From Pseudomonas wuhanensis (GTDB lineage Bacteria; Pseudomonadota; Gammaproteobacteria; Pseudomonadales; Pseudomonadaceae), in contig NZ_CP117430.1 of the NCBI RefSeq assembly GCF_030687395.1, forward strand, positions 1,550,001 to 1,614,000: DNA of 64,000 bases. The letters are read 5' to 3'. Positions 28,427 to 39,904 of the stretch are shown here, piece after piece. The number at the start of each line of letters is the position of its first letter. The stretch's first letter is position 1. The notes under the pieces were generated by a model. It was not told the DNA's origin. It did no database searches and saw only the letters and a program-made list of their open reading frames with translations. The translations under genes and the position numbers were made by a program.

Positions 28427-30202
28427 ATGATGCGCAGCCATTATTGCGGCCAACTGAACGAAAGCCTGGAAGGCCAGGAAATTACCCTTTGCGGATGGGT
28501 CCACCGTCGTCGTGACCACGGTGGGGTGATTTTCCTCGATATCCGTGATCGTGACGGTCTGGCCCAGGTGGTGTTCGACCCGGACCGCGCTGAATCCTTC
28601 GCCGCCGCCGATCGCGTACGCAGCGAATACGTGGTCAAGATCACCGGCAAGGTTCGCCTGCGTCCGGCCGGTGCCACTAACGCCAACATGGCGTCGGGCA
28701 TGATCGAAGTGCTGGGCTACGAGCTGGAAGTATTGAACGAAGCGGAAACCCCGCCGTTCCCGCTCAACGAGTTCTCCGACGTCGGCGAAGAAACCCGCCT
28801 GCGTTATCGCTTCCTCGACCTGCGTCGCCCGGAAATGCTCGAGAAGCTGCGTCTGCGTTCGCGCATGACCACCAGCATCCGTCGCTTCCTGGACGAGAAC
28901 GGCTTCCTCGATGTCGAGACGCCGATTCTGACTCGCGCCACGCCAGAAGGCGCTCGCGACTACCTGGTGCCGAGCCGTACTCACGCAGGTAGCTTCTTCG
29001 CCTTGCCGCAATCGCCACAGCTGTTCAAGCAGCTGCTGATGGTCGCCGGCTTCGACCGTTACTACCAGATCGCCAAGTGCTTCCGCGACGAAGATCTGCG
29101 CGCCGACCGTCAGCCGGAGTTCACCCAGATCGACATCGAGACCAGCTTCCTCGATGAAAAAGAGATCATGGGCATCACCGAACAAATGATCCGCAACCTG
29201 TTCAAGGAAGTGCTGGGTCTGGAATTCGGCGACTTCCCGCACATGACTTTTGAAGAGGCCATGCGTCGTTACGGTTCCGACAAGCCGGACCTGCGTAACC
29301 CGCTGGAACTGGTTGACGTTGCCGATCAACTGAAAGAAGTCGACTTCAAGGTGTTCAGTGGTCCTGCCAACGACCCGAAATGCCGCGTTGCCGCTCTGCG
29401 CGTTCCAGGCGCAGCAAGCATGCCGCGCAGCAAGATCGACGACTACACCAAGTTCGTCGGCATCTACGGTGCCAAGGGCCTGGCGTACATCAAGGTCAAC
29501 GAGCGCGCCAAAGGCGTCGAAGGTCTGCAGTCGCCAATCGTCAAGAACATCCCGGAGGCCAACCTCAACGTGATCCTGGATCGCGTCGGTGCGGTCGATG
29601 GCGACATCGTGTTCTTCGGTGCCGACAAAGCCAAGATCGTCAGCGAAGCCCTGGGCGCGCTGCGGATCAAGGTTGGTCACGACCTGAGCCTGCTGACCTG
29701 CGAATGGGCCCCGATGTGGGTCGTCGACTTCCCGATGTTCGAAGAGAACGACGACGGCAGCTTCACCGCCTTGCACCACCCGTTCACCGCGCCGAAGTGC
29801 ACCCCGGAAGAACTGGAAGCCAGTCCGGCAACCGCGCTGTCCCGTGCCTACGACATGGTCCTGAACGGCACCGAGCTGGGTGGCGGTTCGATCCGTATCC
29901 ACCGCAAGGAAATGCAACAGTCGGTGTTCCGTCTGCTGGGTATCAGCGAAGCGGAACAGGAAGAGAAATTCGGCTTCCTGCTCGACGCCCTGAAATACGG
30001 CGCGCCGCCGCACGGTGGTCTGGCCTTCGGTCTGGACCGTCTGGTGATGCTGATGACCGGCGCCCAGTCGATCCGTGAAGTGATCGCCTTCCCGAAAACC
30101 CAGAGCGCTGCCTGCGTCATGACTCAGGCACCGGGTCTGGTGGATGCCAAGGCATTGCGCGAACTGCACATTCGACTGCGCGAAACGCCTAAAGCTGAGT
30201 AA
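28427..30202 (+). CDS. aspS: Aspartyl-tRNA synthetase
   Basis: A 591-residue bacterial-type class II synthetase. The N-terminal OB-fold anticodon domain ([19 protein letters not shown]) precedes the catalytic core with motif 2 [18 protein letters not shown] and motif 3 [13 protein letters not shown]; the large bacterial GAD insertion is present. P. aeruginosa AspRS is known to be non-discriminating and works with GatCAB to make Asn-tRNA; the same is likely here. Two adjacent ATGs at 28427 and 28430 could start it. Confidence 0.97.
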   Translation: MMRSHYCGQLNESLEGQEITLCGWVHRRRDHGGVIFLDIRDRDGLAQVVFDPDRAESFAAADRVRSEYVVKITGKVRLRPAGATNANMASGMIEVLGYELEVLNEAETPPFPLNEFSDVGEETRLRYRFLDLRRPEMLEKLRLRSRMTTSIRRFLDENGFLDVETPILTRATPEGARDYLVPSRTHAGSFFALPQSPQLFKQLLMVAGFDRYYQIAKCFRDEDLRADRQPEFTQIDIETSFLDEKEIMGITEQMIRNLFKEVLGLEFGDFPHMTFEEAMRRYGSDKPDLRNPLELVDVADQLKEVDFKVFSGPANDPKCRVAALRVPGAASMPRSKIDDYTKFVGIYGAKGLAYIKVNERAKGVEGLQSPIVKNIPEANLNVILDRVGAVDGDIVFFGADKAKIVSEALGALRIKVGHDLSLLTCEWAPMWVVDFPMFEENDDGSFTALHHPFTAPKCTPEELEASPATALSRAYDMVLNGTELGGGSIRIHRKEMQQSVFRLLGISEAEQEEKFGFLLDALKYGAPPHGGLAFGLDRLVMLMTGAQSIREVIAFPKTQSAACVMTQAPGLVDAKALRELHIRLRETPKAE

Positions 30203-30211
30203 GGCTGACCA

Positions 30212-30245
30212 GAAGGGCGCCTCTTCGGATGCGCCCTTTCTTTAT
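30212..30245 (+). terminator. aspS terminator
   Basis: The stem GAAGGGCGC / GCGCCCTTTC is followed by TTTAT. It lies just after the aspS stop and before yebC. Confidence 0.8.
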
Positions 30246-30325
30246 ACAATGGTCGAGATTTTTATTTGCTGGCTGGCGCATCATGGCGTGGCGGGCAATG
30301 TTTCAAAGAGAATTCGGAGCGAGTT

Positions 30326-31072
30326 ATGGCGGGTCATTCCAAGTGGGCGAACATCAAGCACCGCAAAGAACGTCAGGATGCCAAGAAGGGCAAGATTTTC
30401 ACCAAGTGGATTCGTGAACTGACGGTTGCTGCTCGTCAGGGCGGCGCTGATCCGGGCTCCAACCCGCGTTTGCGTCTGGCGCTGGATAAAGCGCTGGGTG
30501 CGAACATGAGCCGCGACATCATCGACCGCGCGGTTGCTCGTGGTGCCGGTGCTGCCGATACCGACGACATGGTCGAGCTGACCTACGAAGGTTACGGCCC
30601 GGGCGGTGTGGCGGTGATGGTTGAATGCATGACCGACAACCGCAACCGCACCGCAGCGGCTGTTCGCCATGCGTTCAGCAAGTGCGGCGGTAACCTTGGC
30701 ACCGACGGTTCGGTGGCCTACCTGTTCGAGCGCAAGGGGCAGATTTCCTTCGCGCCAGGCGTGGATGAGGATGCGCTGATGGAAGCGGCCATGGAAGCCG
30801 ACGCCGATGACGTGGTGACTCACGAGGACGGTTCGATCGACGTCTTCACCTCGTTCGCCGGCTTCTATTCCGTGCGCAACGCTTTGGAGGCCGCAGGCTT
30901 CAAGGGCGATGACGCGGAAATCGTCATGCTGCCGACCACCAGTGCCGAACTGGACCTGGAAGGCGCCGAGAGAGTTTTGAAGCTGATCGACATGCTTGAA
31001 GACCTGGACGACGTGCAAAACGTGTATTCCAACGCCGACATTCCGGAGTCGGTGGCCGCACAGCTCGGATAA
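30326..31072 (+). CDS. yebC: YebC/PmpR family protein
   Basis: A 248-residue protein, [23 protein letters not shown]..., full length for the YebC/TACO1 family. In P. aeruginosa the homologue PmpR represses pqsR; other members help ribosomes through proline stretches. CGGAG precedes ATG 30326, which gives the canonical MAGHSKW start. It lies upstream of ruvCAB as in most gammaproteobacteria. Confidence 0.95.
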   Translation: MAGHSKWANIKHRKERQDAKKGKIFTKWIRELTVAARQGGADPGSNPRLRLALDKALGANMSRDIIDRAVARGAGAADTDDMVELTYEGYGPGGVAVMVECMTDNRNRTAAAVRHAFSKCGGNLGTDGSVAYLFERKGQISFAPGVDEDALMEAAMEADADDVVTHEDGSIDVFTSFAGFYSVRNALEAAGFKGDDAEIVMLPTTSAELDLEGAERVLKLIDMLEDLDDVQNVYSNADIPESVAAQLG

Positions 31073-31090
31073 GGGCGACTAAGATTCAGT

Positions 31091-31179
31091 GTGGGAGCTG
31101 GCTTGCCTGCGATGGCGGCGTGTCAGGCTACATCATTGTTTGATGTGCCTGCGCCTTCGCAGGCAAGCCAGCTCCCACA
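31091..31179. repeat. REP doublet (variant)
   Basis: Inverted copies TGTGGGAGCTGGCTTGCCTG and CAGGCAAGCCAGCTCCCACA lie between yebC and ruvC. The core differs from the other doublets (CTGGCTTGCCTGC instead of CGGGCTTGCCCGC). Confidence 0.88.
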
Positions 31180-31230
31180 TTTGTTATTCGCTGTATTGAA
31201 TATCGTGCTCTTACCTAACCCGCAGGCGTT

Positions 31231-31755
31231 ATGACTTTAATTCTTGGAATCGACCCCGGTTCGCGTATCACCGGTTATGGCGTGGTACGTGATACCGGGC
31301 GTGGCTGCGTGTACGTGGCGTCGGGCTGCATTCGCACGGGCTCCGGCGAGCTGCATGAGCGCCTGCAAATCGTCTATCGGGGCGTGCGTGAAGTGATCCA
31401 GACCTACGGCCCGGTGACCATGGGCATCGAAAAAGTCTTCATGGCGCGCAATGCCGATTCCGCCCTCAAACTCGGCCAGGCCCGTGGCGCAGCCATTGTG
31501 GCCGGTGCCGAGGAAAGCCTGGAAATCGCCGAATACACCGCGACCCAGGTCAAGCAGGCGGTGACCGGCACCGGCGGGGCGAACAAGGAACAGGTGCAAA
31601 TGATGGTCATGCACATGCTGAAATTGACCAGCAAGCCGCAAATCGATGCTTCGGATGCCCTGGCCATCGCGATTTGCCACGCTCACACCCGGTCCAGCCT
31701 GTTGCCTCATGGTCTGGGTACGGCACGCAGTCGTGGCGGGCGCCTGCGTCTCTGA
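31231..31755 (+). CDS. ruvC: Holliday junction resolvase RuvC
   Basis: A 174-residue RNase-H-fold endonuclease that cuts Holliday junctions. The acidic catalytic residues sit in [22 protein letters not shown] and [14 protein letters not shown]. It lies upstream of ruvAB, separated by a 115-base gap with a perfect inverted repeat. Confidence 0.97.
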   Translation: MTLILGIDPGSRITGYGVVRDTGRGCVYVASGCIRTGSGELHERLQIVYRGVREVIQTYGPVTMGIEKVFMARNADSALKLGQARGAAIVAGAEESLEIAEYTATQVKQAVTGTGGANKEQVQMMVMHMLKLTSKPQIDASDALAIAICHAHTRSSLLPHGLGTARSRGGRLRL

Positions 31756-31785
31756 TAGCATCAGCAATCATTTTTTATGGAATGA

Positions 31786-31818
31786 GGGTTTTGCGCCTGT
31801 GTTGTCGGCGCAAAACCC
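31786..31818. repeat. Perfect 12-bp inverted repeat between ruvC and ruvA
   Basis: GGGTTTTGCGCC (31786-31797) and GGCGCAAAACCC (31807-31818) enclose a 9-base loop. No T-tract follows, so a simple terminator is unlikely. It is not a REP. Confidence 0.85.
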
Positions 31819-31870
31819 TTGTTCTGTCAGTCGCCAGCACTGATCTGGCCAAGGCTCAAGGATCTGAAAC

Positions 31871-32485
31871 GTGATTGGACGCTTGCGCGGCACTTTGGCT
31901 GAGAAACAGCCGCCGCACCTGATTCTGGATGTAAACGGTCTGGGGTATGAGCTGGAAGTACCCATGACCACGCTGTATCGCTTGCCGTCGGTCGGTGAAC
32001 CGCTGACCCTGCACACCCATTTGGTCGTACGCGAAGACGCGCAGTTACTCTATGGCTTCTTTGGCAAGCGCGAGCGAGACTTTTTTCGCGAGCTGATCCG
32101 TCTCAATGGTGTGGGGCCGAAACTGGCGCTGGCCTTGATGTCGAGCCTGGAGGTCGACGAACTGGTTCGTTGCGTGCAGTCTCAGGACACTTCGGCGCTG
32201 ACCAAGGTGCCGGGCGTGGGCAAGAAGACGGCCGAGCGTTTGTTGGTGGAACTCAAGGATCGCTTCAAGGCTTGGGAAACCGTGCCGGCGATGTTCGCGT
32301 TGGTGCCAAACCAGCCGGGTGGGCCAGATGCGCCTCCGGTCGCCACCGCCGAAAATGACGCGGTCAGCGCGCTGATTTCCCTGGGTTACAAGCCGCAGGA
32401 GGCCAGCAAGGCGATTTCCGCGATCAAGGAGAAAGGTTTGAGCAGTGAAGACATGATTCGTCGTGCCCTTAAGGGAATGATCTAA
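31871..32485 (+). CDS. ruvA: Holliday junction DNA helicase subunit RuvA
   Basis: The 204-residue junction-binding subunit tetramerises and loads RuvB. An N-terminal OB fold, a tandem helix-hairpin-helix with [13 protein letters not shown] and [15 protein letters not shown], and a C-terminal RuvB-binding domain ([16 protein letters not shown]) are visible. It starts at GTG 31871, and its stop directly abuts the ruvB start. Confidence 0.96.
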   Translation: MIGRLRGTLAEKQPPHLILDVNGLGYELEVPMTTLYRLPSVGEPLTLHTHLVVREDAQLLYGFFGKRERDFFRELIRLNGVGPKLALALMSSLEVDELVRCVQSQDTSALTKVPGVGKKTAERLLVELKDRFKAWETVPAMFALVPNQPGGPDAPPVATAENDAVSALISLGYKPQEASKAISAIKEKGLSSEDMIRRALKGMI

Positions 32486-33547
32486 GTGATTGAAGCTGAT
32501 CGTCTGATCGCCGCCACGGGTGGTCCCCGTGACCGCGAGGAAGTCCAGGATCGGGCGATTCGCCCCGTCAGCCTGGCCGAATACATTGGCCAGCCGACCG
32601 TTCGCGAGCAAATGGAGTTGTTCATCCAGGCCGCGCGCGGGCGCAATGAATCGCTGGACCACACGCTGATTTTCGGCCCGCCGGGCCTGGGTAAAACCAC
32701 CCTGGCCAATATCATTGCCCAGGAAATGGGCGTGTCGATCAAAAGCACCTCGGGGCCGGTTCTCGAGCGTCCGGGTGATCTGGCGGCGTTGCTGACCAAC
32801 CTTGAACCGCACGACGTGCTGTTCATCGACGAGATCCATCGGTTGTCGCCGATCGTCGAAGAAGTGCTGTACCCGGCCATGGAGGATTTCCAGCTCGACA
32901 TCATGATCGGCGAAGGGCCGGCCGCGCGCTCGATCAAACTCGATCTGCCGCCGTTCACCCTGGTCGGCGCAACCACCCGTGCCGGCATGCTGACCAACCC
33001 GTTGCGCGACCGTTTCGGGATCGTCCAGCGTCTGGAGTTCTACAACACCGCTGACCTGGCAACGATTGTCAGCCGTTCGGCGAACATTCTCGGTTTGCCG
33101 CTGGACCCGGAAGGCGCCTTCGAAATCGCCCGCCGTGCCCGTGGCACGCCGCGGATCGCCAACCGCTTGCTGCGTCGGGTCCGGGATTTCGCCGAGGTTC
33201 GCGCCAAGGGTCACATCACCAAGCCGATCGCCGACCTGGCCTTGAACCTGCTGGATGTCGACGAGCGTGGCTTCGACCATCAGGACCGACGCCTGCTGCT
33301 GACCATGATCGAGAAGTTCGACGGTGGGCCGGTGGGTGTAGACAGTCTGGCGGCGGCGATCAGCGAAGAGCGTCACACCATTGAAGACGTGCTGGAGCCG
33401 TATCTGATCCAGCAGGGCTATATCATGCGCACTCCGCGGGGGCGGGTGGTCACTCGGCATGCGTACCTGCACTTCGGTTTAAACATCCCGTCACGATTAG
33501 GCGAGATGCCCGTGGTAGACGAGTTCCTCGATGCCGTGGACGATTAG
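32486..33547 (+). CDS. ruvB: Holliday junction branch-migration ATPase RuvB
   Basis: A 353-residue AAA+ motor. Walker A is [12 protein letters not shown] and Walker B is [11 protein letters not shown]; sensor 1 [18 protein letters not shown], an arginine finger and the C-terminal winged helix [13 protein letters not shown] follow. It begins at GTG 32486 immediately after the ruvA stop. Confidence 0.97.
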   Translation: MIEADRLIAATGGPRDREEVQDRAIRPVSLAEYIGQPTVREQMELFIQAARGRNESLDHTLIFGPPGLGKTTLANIIAQEMGVSIKSTSGPVLERPGDLAALLTNLEPHDVLFIDEIHRLSPIVEEVLYPAMEDFQLDIMIGEGPAARSIKLDLPPFTLVGATTRAGMLTNPLRDRFGIVQRLEFYNTADLATIVSRSANILGLPLDPEGAFEIARRARGTPRIANRLLRRVRDFAEVRAKGHITKPIADLALNLLDVDERGFDHQDRRLLLTMIEKFDGGPVGVDSLAAAISEERHTIEDVLEPYLIQQGYIMRTPRGRVVTRHAYLHFGLNIPSRLGEMPVVDEFLDAVDD

Positions 33548-33674
33548 TAACCTTTGCGCGCTGATTTATTCCGGGTTTGTGCTGTCCCAGGACCGTACTT
33601 TCGCCAGAAAGCCGCGAATCAATGAAAAACAGTTGCCTGGCCGGATTGGCAACCTGAGGAGTAAGCACTAGAGT

Positions 33675-34142
33675 ATGCGCGCGCAAAACGGGCTTGAGCC
33701 GTTCGCACATCGTTGTCGCGTTTATTACGAGGACACCGATGCGGGCGGCATCGTGTATTACGTCAATTACCTCAAGTTTATGGAACGGGCTCGAACCGAG
33801 CGGCTCCGGGAGCTGGGCTTTGCCCAGTCGGCGCTGGCAGGGGAGGACCTGTTGTTCGTCGTGCATTCCAGCGAAGCGCGTTACCACGCGCCGGCGCGAC
33901 TGGACGACGAACTGCTGGTAAGCGCTGAAGTAATTGAATTGAACCGGGTCAGCCTGCGCTTCAAACAGCAGGTCAGGCGAGCTACGGATAATGTGCTGCT
34001 CTGCGAAGGGCAGTTTCTGGTGGCCTGTGTGCGCACCAACAGTTTGAAACCCCGGGCCATTCCCGAAGCTCTACGTGCGGCCTTTGCCGACGTGAGCGGC
34101 GCGGGTACACACTCAAAGCAGGAGATAAAGCGTGGAAGCTAA
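33675..34142 (+). CDS. ybgC: Tol-Pal-associated acyl-CoA thioesterase YbgC
   Basis: A 155-residue hotdog-fold thioesterase with the catalytic motif [24 protein letters not shown]. It is the first gene of the tol-pal cluster, and its end overlaps tolQ by 11 bases. The family hydrolyses short or long acyl-CoA and has been linked to phospholipid metabolism at the envelope; its link to Tol function is not settled. Confidence 0.94.
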   Translation: MRAQNGLEPFAHRCRVYYEDTDAGGIVYYVNYLKFMERARTERLRELGFAQSALAGEDLLFVVHSSEARYHAPARLDDELLVSAEVIELNRVSLRFKQQVRRATDNVLLCEGQFLVACVRTNSLKPRAIPEALRAAFADVSGAGTHSKQEIKRGS

Positions 34143-34827
34143 CGTCGTCGACCATTCCTCCATGTGGAGCCTGGTCAGCAATGCCAGTATCGTGGTGCAA
34201 CTGGTAATGCTGATCCTGGTAGCCGCATCGGTGACCTCATGGATCATGATCTTTCAGCGCAGCAACTTGCTGCGCGCCGGTCGACGTGCCCTGGAGAGCT
34301 TTGAAGAGCGCTTCTGGTCCGGTATCGACCTGTCCAAGCTCTACCGTCAGGCCGGCAGCAACCCTGATCCGGATTCGGGCGTCGAGCAGATCTTCCGTGC
34401 CGGTTTCAAGGAATTCTCCCGTCTGCGTCAGCAGTCAGGCGTTGACCCGGAAGCGGTCATGGAAGGCGTGGCGCGTGCCATGCGCGTGGCCATTTCCCGC
34501 GAAGAGGAAAAACTCGAGCAGAGCCTGCCGTTCCTCGCCACCGTCGGTTCCGTCAGCCCATACATCGGTCTGTTCGGTACGGTCTGGGGCATCATGAACT
34601 CCTTCCGTGGTCTGGCAACTGCCCAGCAAGCGACCCTGGCCACTGTGGCCCCTGGTATTGCCGAAGCACTGATTGCTACCGCGATCGGTCTGTTCGCCGC
34701 CATCCCGGCCGTTATCGCCTACAACCGTTTTGCTGCCCGCAGCGAAACCCTGCTGGGCCGCTACTACACCTTCGCCGACGAATTCCAGGCGATCCTGCAC
34801 CGCAAAGTGCACACCAGCGAAGAATAA
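34132..34827 (+). CDS. tolQ: Tol-Pal motor subunit TolQ
   Basis: A 231-residue inner-membrane protein with three helices (about 15-38, 135-160, 170-195), related to ExbB and MotA. The conserved [13 protein letters not shown] and [21 protein letters not shown] segments line the proton path with TolR. GTG 34132 lies inside the end of ybgC, so translation is coupled. Confidence 0.96.
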   Translation: MEANVVDHSSMWSLVSNASIVVQLVMLILVAASVTSWIMIFQRSNLLRAGRRALESFEERFWSGIDLSKLYRQAGSNPDPDSGVEQIFRAGFKEFSRLRQQSGVDPEAVMEGVARAMRVAISREEEKLEQSLPFLATVGSVSPYIGLFGTVWGIMNSFRGLATAQQATLATVAPGIAEALIATAIGLFAAIPAVIAYNRFAARSETLLGRYYTFADEFQAILHRKVHTSEE

Positions 34828-34841
34828 GCAGGTAATTTCCA

Positions 34842-35303
34842 ATGGCTTTAATCGCTCGAGCTCGCAAAAAGCGCAAGCCGGTTGCCGAGATGAACGTGGT
34901 GCCTTACATCGACGTGATGCTGGTACTGCTGGTCATCTTCATGGTGACCGCGCCGATGCTCAATCAGGGCGTGAAAGTTGATCTGCCCAAGGTTTCCAGC
35001 GAAGCCTTGCCGCAGGACAACAACACTCAGGTCCTGACCATTTCGATCAAGTCTGACAAGACCTACTACTGGAACCTTGGCAGCGAAGTCGACACCGAAA
35101 AGCAGCAGGACAAGGCCATGACCTTGCCGCAAATGACCGACGCGGTGACCAAGATCATTCGCGCCGGTACTGAAGGCGGCAAGCGTACCCAGGTATTCAT
35201 TCGCGGCGACAAGACTGTCGATTACGGCTCCGTCATGGGCGCGATGGGCGGGTTGCAGAAGGCCGGGGTCGGTAATGTTGGCTTGATTACCGAGGCACCC
35301 TGA
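34842..35303 (+). CDS. tolR: Tol-Pal motor subunit TolR
   Basis: A 153-residue protein with one N-terminal membrane helix containing the proton-carrying Asp in VVPYIDVMLVLLVIFMVTAP, and a periplasmic peptidoglycan-binding domain. Its TGA overlaps the tolA ATG by one base. Confidence 0.96.
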   Translation: MALIARARKKRKPVAEMNVVPYIDVMLVLLVIFMVTAPMLNQGVKVDLPKVSSEALPQDNNTQVLTISIKSDKTYYWNLGSEVDTEKQQDKAMTLPQMTDAVTKIIRAGTEGGKRTQVFIRGDKTVDYGSVMGAMGGLQKAGVGNVGLITEAP

Positions 35304-36382
35304 TGCAGCAAATGCGAGAGCCGTCCGCCTCGGAAAGCTACTTCTGGCCTAGTGTCTGGGCGATTGTCTTGCACGTGCTGGTTTTTGGCATGCTGTTCGT
35401 CAGTTTCGCCTTCACACCGGAGCTGCCGCCGGCCAAGCCGATCGTCCAGGCGACCCTGTACCAGCTGAAATCGAAAAGTCGGGCGACCACCCAGACCAAT
35501 CAGAAGATTGCGGGTGAAGCGCAGAAATCTGCTGCGCGCCAGACCGAAGTCGAACAGATGGAACAGAAAAAGATCGAACAGGAAGCGATCAAGGCCGCGG
35601 AACAAAAGAAGGAAGATGCGGCTCAAAAAGCCGAAGAATCCAAGAAGGCCGACGAGACGAAGAAAGCGGAAGAGGCAAAAAAGGCTGATGAAGCCAAGAA
35701 AGCCGATGAAGCGAAGAAGACCGCCGAAGCCAAAAAGGCCGAAGAGAAACAATTGGCTGATATAGCCAAGAAGAAATCTGAAGAAGAAGCCAAGAAAGCT
35801 GCTGAAGAAGAGGCCAAGAAAGCGGCCGCTGAAGAAGCGAAGAAAAAGATCGTCGAAGACGCGAAGAAGAAAGCCGCCGAAGACGCCAAGAAGAAATCTG
35901 AAGCTGAAGAGGCGAAGAAGAAAGTCGCCGAAGACGCGAAGAAGAAAGCTGCTGCCGATGCCGCGAAGAAAAAATCGCAGGAAGCGGCACGTAAATCCGT
36001 CGAAGACAAAAAGGCCCAGGCCCTGGCAGATTTGCTTTCCGACACGCCGCAGCGTCAGCAGGCCTTGGCCGATGAGCAGGGTGACGAAGTCGCCGGCAAC
36101 TTCGATGACCTGATTCGTTCGCGTGCTTCTGAAGGTTGGGCGCAGCCACCGTCGGCCCGCAAGGGCATGAAAGTGATCCTGCAAATCAACATGCTGCCTG
36201 ACGGAACGATCTCCGGTGTATCGGTTGCCCGTTCCAGTGGGGATGTGCCGTTCGACAGTTCAGCGGTAGCGGCGGTAAAAAATATTGGTCGATTGACCGA
36301 AATGCAGGGTCTGAAGCCAGCTGATTTCGCACCCTATCGTTCATTCAAGATGACATTCACACCTGAGGATCTAGCCTTGTGA
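35303..36382 (+). CDS. tolA: Tol-Pal spanning protein TolA
   Basis: The 359-residue protein has an inner-membrane helix (about 14-36), a long Lys/Ala/Glu-rich helical domain II (about 60-235, repeats of [11 protein letters not shown] type) and a globular C-terminal domain III (about 245-359) that contacts TolB and Pal. It transmits proton-driven force to the outer membrane during constriction. The stop overlaps the tolB GTG (GTGA). Confidence 0.95.
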   Translation: MQQMREPSASESYFWPSVWAIVLHVLVFGMLFVSFAFTPELPPAKPIVQATLYQLKSKSRATTQTNQKIAGEAQKSAARQTEVEQMEQKKIEQEAIKAAEQKKEDAAQKAEESKKADETKKAEEAKKADEAKKADEAKKTAEAKKAEEKQLADIAKKKSEEEAKKAAEEEAKKAAAEEAKKKIVEDAKKKAAEDAKKKSEAEEAKKKVAEDAKKKAAADAAKKKSQEAARKSVEDKKAQALADLLSDTPQRQQALADEQGDEVAGNFDDLIRSRASEGWAQPPSARKGMKVILQINMLPDGTISGVSVARSSGDVPFDSSAVAAVKNIGRLTEMQGLKPADFAPYRSFKMTFTPEDLAL

Positions 36383-37680
36383 GAAACCTTCTTCGAGGAC
36401 TGCTTGTAGTCATGTTCTGCTTTGCAGGACTGGCCACGGCAGATGAAAAAAATATCCTGGTCAGCAGTGGTAGCTCCCAGGCAACTCCAATTGCCGTAGT
36501 GCCATTCGGTTTCCAGGGCGGCAGCGTGCTGCCGGATGACATGGCCGAAATCATCGGTAACGACCTGCGTAACTCGGGTTACTACGCACCGATTCCAAAG
36601 CAGAACATGATCAGCCAGCCAAGCCAGGCGAGCGAAATCATTTTCCGTGACTGGAAGGCTGTTGGCGCCCAGTACATTATGGTCGGCAGCATCGTTCCAG
36701 CGGGCGGTCGCCTGCAGGTTCAATACGCACTGTTCAACGTTGCCACCGAGCAGCAAGTGCTGACCGGCAGCGTGTCGGGCGGCGTCGATCAACTGCGCGA
36801 CATGGCGCACTACATCTCCGACCAGTCGTTCGAGAAACTCACCGGTATCAAAGGTGCGTTCTCGACTCGCCTGCTGTACGTGACGGCCGAGCGGTTCTCC
36901 GAGAAGAACACTCGCTACACGCTGCAACGTTCGGACTATGACGGTGCCCGTGCCGTGACACTGCTGCAATCGCGCGAGCCAATCCTGTCGCCGCGTTTTG
37001 CACCGGATGGCAAACGTATTGCCTACGTGTCGTTCGAGCAGAAGCGTCCGCGCATTTTCATGCAGAACATCGACACCGGTCGCCGTGAGCAGATCACCAA
37101 CTTCGAAGGCCTGAATGGTGCGCCGGCATGGTCGCCGGATGGTCAGCGCCTGGCGTTCGTACTGTCGAAAGACGGCAACCCGGACATTTATGTGATGAAC
37201 CTGGGTTCGCGTCAGATCAGTCGCGTCACCAACGGTCAGGGCATCAACACCGAACCGTTCTGGGGTAAGGATGGTTCGACCATCTACTTCACCTCCGACC
37301 GTGGCGGCAAGCCACAGATCTACAAAACCAGTGCAAGCGGTGGTGGTGCGGAGCGTGTGACCTTCATCGGTAACTACAACGCCAACCCTAAACTGTCGGC
37401 CGATGAAAAGACCCTGGTGATGATCCATCGTCAGGAAGGCTTCACTAATTTCAAGGTGGCGGCCCAGGATTTGCAGCGAGGTAGTGTAAAGATCCTCACT
37501 GATAGCACTCTGGACGAGTCGCCTACTGTTGCGCCCAACGGCACCATGGTAATCTACGCCACCCGCCAGCAGGGCCGGGGAGTCTTGATGCTCGTGTCCA
37601 TTAATGGACGCGTGAGGCTCCCGCTTCCTACCGCACAAGGCGAAGTCAGAGAACCGTCCTGGTCCCCTTACCTGAACTGA
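36379..37680 (+). CDS. tolB: Periplasmic Tol-Pal protein TolB
   Basis: A 433-residue precursor with a signal peptide ending near ATA-DEK (about 21 residues), an N-terminal domain, and a six-bladed beta-propeller with repeated [12 protein letters not shown], [15 protein letters not shown] blades that binds Pal. GTG 36379 overlaps tolA by four bases. Confidence 0.97.
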   Translation: MRNLLRGLLVVMFCFAGLATADEKNILVSSGSSQATPIAVVPFGFQGGSVLPDDMAEIIGNDLRNSGYYAPIPKQNMISQPSQASEIIFRDWKAVGAQYIMVGSIVPAGGRLQVQYALFNVATEQQVLTGSVSGGVDQLRDMAHYISDQSFEKLTGIKGAFSTRLLYVTAERFSEKNTRYTLQRSDYDGARAVTLLQSREPILSPRFAPDGKRIAYVSFEQKRPRIFMQNIDTGRREQITNFEGLNGAPAWSPDGQRLAFVLSKDGNPDIYVMNLGSRQISRVTNGQGINTEPFWGKDGSTIYFTSDRGGKPQIYKTSASGGGAERVTFIGNYNANPKLSADEKTLVMIHRQEGFTNFKVAAQDLQRGSVKILTDSTLDESPTVAPNGTMVIYATRQQGRGVLMLVSINGRVRLPLPTAQGEVREPSWSPYLN

Positions 37681-37732
37681 CGCGGCGCTACACGTTGTAC
37701 TTAACACACTGGGGTTCATTAGGAGTTTCACG

Positions 37733-38230
37733 ATGGAAATGCTGAAGTTTGGTAAATTTGCTGCGCTGGCTCTGGCCATGGCTGTAGCTGTAGGTTGCTC
37801 GTCCAAAGGCGGCGACAACGCCGGTGAAGGCGCTGTAGATCCAAACGCTGGTTACGGCGCTAACACTGGTGCAGTTGACGGCTCCCTGAGCGAAGAAGCT
37901 GCTCTGCGCGCAATCACCACCTTCTACTTCGAATACGACAGCTCGGACCTGAAGCCAGAAGCCATGCGCGCTCTGGACGTTCACGCCAAAGACCTGAAAG
38001 CAAACGGCGCTCGCGTTGTTCTGGAAGGCAACACCGACGAACGTGGTACTCGTGAGTACAACATGGCACTGGGCGAGCGTCGTGCGAAAGCCGTTCAGCG
38101 CTACCTGGTACTGCAAGGTGTTTCCCCAGCTCAGCTGGAACTGGTTTCCTACGGCGAAGAGCGTCCAGTTGCTACCGGCAACGACGAGCAGTCCTGGGCT
38201 CAAAACCGTCGCGTCGAACTGCGTAAGTAA
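37733..38230 (+). CDS. oprL: Peptidoglycan-associated lipoprotein OprL/Pal
   Basis: A 165-residue lipoprotein precursor. The lipobox AVGC places the acylated Cys at residue 22; an Ala/Gly-rich linker follows, then an OmpA-like peptidoglycan-binding domain with [15 protein letters not shown] and [23 protein letters not shown] lies upstream of ATG 37733. Confidence 0.97.
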   Translation: MEMLKFGKFAALALAMAVAVGCSSKGGDNAGEGAVDPNAGYGANTGAVDGSLSEEAALRAITTFYFEYDSSDLKPEAMRALDVHAKDLKANGARVVLEGNTDERGTREYNMALGERRAKAVQRYLVLQGVSPAQLELVSYGEERPVATGNDEQSWAQNRRVELRK

Positions 38231-38236
38231 TTCGTC

Positions 38237-39088
38237 ATGCGAACGTGCCGTCGTGCTGTAACTGTTTTGGCTCTCAGCCTCGCACCGCTTGCGGTGTGGG
38301 CTGCGGTTCCTGTGGTCGAGGACAACTCCGGCTATAACAATAGCGGGAGTAGTTATCCGCCTGCGGGTTACGGTACGAACGGCGCCTATGCCGGGGGAGG
38401 GGTTTCGGCCCCTGTCTCGGCACAGGGCCAGCTGTTCAACCAACTGCAACAGATGCAGGATCAGATCTCGCGCCAACAGGGTGTGATCGAAGAACTGCAA
38501 AATGATGTAGCGCGCATGAAGCAAGAGAGCCTGGAGCGATATCAGGATCTTGATCGGCGCATAGGAACCGGCGTTGCACCAGCCGCGACTCCTGATAATT
38601 CTTCCACCGGTGGCAATTTGAATGCCCCCGGTGCAGCAGCCGGCGCAGGTGCGGGAGCGGCAGCTGCTGCCACTTCCACACAAGCGCCTGCCGCAGGTGG
38701 CGAACCGGCTGATCCGGCGAAGGAAAAACTGTATTACGATGCAGCCTTCGACCTGATCAAGGCCAAGGATTTCGACAAGGCCAGCCAGGCTTTCGCCGCA
38801 TTCCTGCGCAAATACCCGAACAGCCAATACGCGGGCAACGCCCAGTACTGGTTGGGTGAAGTGAACCTGGCCAAAGGTGATCTGCAAGGTGCAGGTCAGG
38901 CTTTTGCCAAGGTTTCGCAGCTGTACCCCAAGCACCCCAAAGTGCCTGATTCGCTGTACAAGCTCGCTGATGTAGAGCGTCGCCTTGGTCATACCGACAG
39001 GGTCAAAGGCATTCTGCAGCAGGTCGTGTCCCAATATCCGGGCACTTCCGCCGCTCAGCTGGCGCAGCGTGACTTGCAAAAAATGTAA
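38237..39088 (+). CDS. cpoB: Cell division coordinator CpoB (YbgF)
   Basis: A 283-residue periplasmic protein with a signal peptide (MRTCRRAVTVLALSLAPLAVWA), an N-terminal trimerising coiled coil (about 60-110), an Ala/Gly-rich linker and C-terminal TPR repeats (about 160-283). It links Tol-Pal with PBP1B in E. coli. It is the last tol-pal gene and is followed by a terminator. Confidence 0.94.
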   Translation: MRTCRRAVTVLALSLAPLAVWAAVPVVEDNSGYNNSGSSYPPAGYGTNGAYAGGGVSAPVSAQGQLFNQLQQMQDQISRQQGVIEELQNDVARMKQESLERYQDLDRRIGTGVAPAATPDNSSTGGNLNAPGAAAGAGAGAAAAATSTQAPAAGGEPADPAKEKLYYDAAFDLIKAKDFDKASQAFAAFLRKYPNSQYAGNAQYWLGEVNLAKGDLQGAGQAFAKVSQLYPKHPKVPDSLYKLADVERRLGHTDRVKGILQQVVSQYPGTSAAQLAQRDLQKM

Positions 39089-39109
39089 GGGCAGCTTGAC
39101 CCGTTTTGA

Positions 39110-39138
39110 AGAAACCCGCGCTTGTCGCGGGTTTTTTC
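39110..39138 (+). terminator. tol-pal operon terminator
   Basis: The stem AAACCCGCG (39112-39120) / CGCGGGTTT (39126-39134) is followed by TTTT. It lies 21 bases after the cpoB stop. Confidence 0.93.
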
Positions 39139-39255
39139 GTTAGAATTCATGCCCTTTTTATGAAACACGCTTTTTGGGATCTGCGCGTTGGCGAGGTTCC
39201 TTGAAGTGCCTGACGGAGGCGGACAGCCTGTTTAGCTGTTACGCCCGTGGCGACT

Positions 39256-39903
39256 ATGCAAGACACATTGAGAATCACCGAAGTTTTCTACTCGTTGCAG
39301 GGTGAAACGCGGACTGCCGGGCTGCCCACTGTTTTTGTGCGCCTGACCGGTTGCCCATTGCGTTGCCAATACTGCGACAGCGCCTACGCGTTCACTGGCG
39401 GCACCATTCGCACGCTCGATGACATCCTCGAGCAAGTGGCCGGTTTTCGCCCGCGTTATGTTTGTGTCACGGGTGGCGAGCCCCTGGCGCAACCGAATGC
39501 CATTCCCTTGCTCAAGCAGTTGTGTGACGCCGGCTACGAAGTGTCGCTGGAAACCAGTGGCGCACTGGATATCTCGGCGGTCGATCCACGGGTCAGTCGC
39601 GTCGTCGACCTGAAAACCCCGGGTTCGAAAGAAGCACACCGCAACCGCTACGAGAACATCGAGCTGCTCACGCCTAACGATCAGGTAAAATTTGTCATCT
39701 GCTCGCGGGAAGACTACGACTGGGCCGTGTCCAAACTGATTCAGTACGGTCTGGATCAGCGTGCCGGCGAAGTCCTGTTCTCGCCGAGCCACCATGACCT
39801 GAACGCGCGTGATCTGGCGGACTGGGTGGTGGCGGACAATCTGCCTGTGCGTCTGCAATTGCAGCTGCATAAATATCTTTGGAATGACGAGCCGGGGCGC
39901 TGA
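39256..39903 (+). CDS. queE: 7-carboxy-7-deazaguanine synthase
   Basis: A 215-residue radical-SAM enzyme of queuosine biosynthesis. The SAM-cluster motif is CPLRCQYCD (CxxxCxxC), and [10 protein letters not shown] is the glycine-rich SAM motif. ATG 39256 gives the usual [20 protein letters not shown] 39247 is an in-frame alternative. Its stop is followed almost at once by queC, so the pair is an operon. Confidence 0.94.
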   Translation: MQDTLRITEVFYSLQGETRTAGLPTVFVRLTGCPLRCQYCDSAYAFTGGTIRTLDDILEQVAGFRPRYVCVTGGEPLAQPNAIPLLKQLCDAGYEVSLETSGALDISAVDPRVSRVVDLKTPGSKEAHRNRYENIELLTPNDQVKFVICSREDYDWAVSKLIQYGLDQRAGEVLFSPSHHDLNARDLADWVVADNLPVRLQLQLHKYLWNDEPGR

Positions 39904-39904
39904 A

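Noticed and set aside
28358..30169. A 603-codon open frame antisense to aspS, and a similar one (32045-33472) opposite ruvAB
   Set aside because: They are antisense shadows of high-GC genes with His/Gln/Val-rich, low-complexity translations and no family resemblance.
39195..39255. GAGGTTCCTT upstream of queE, resembling the start of a preQ1-I riboswitch
   Set aside because: The CCUCU pairing partner and the A-rich tail followed by a pseudoknot arm are not present.
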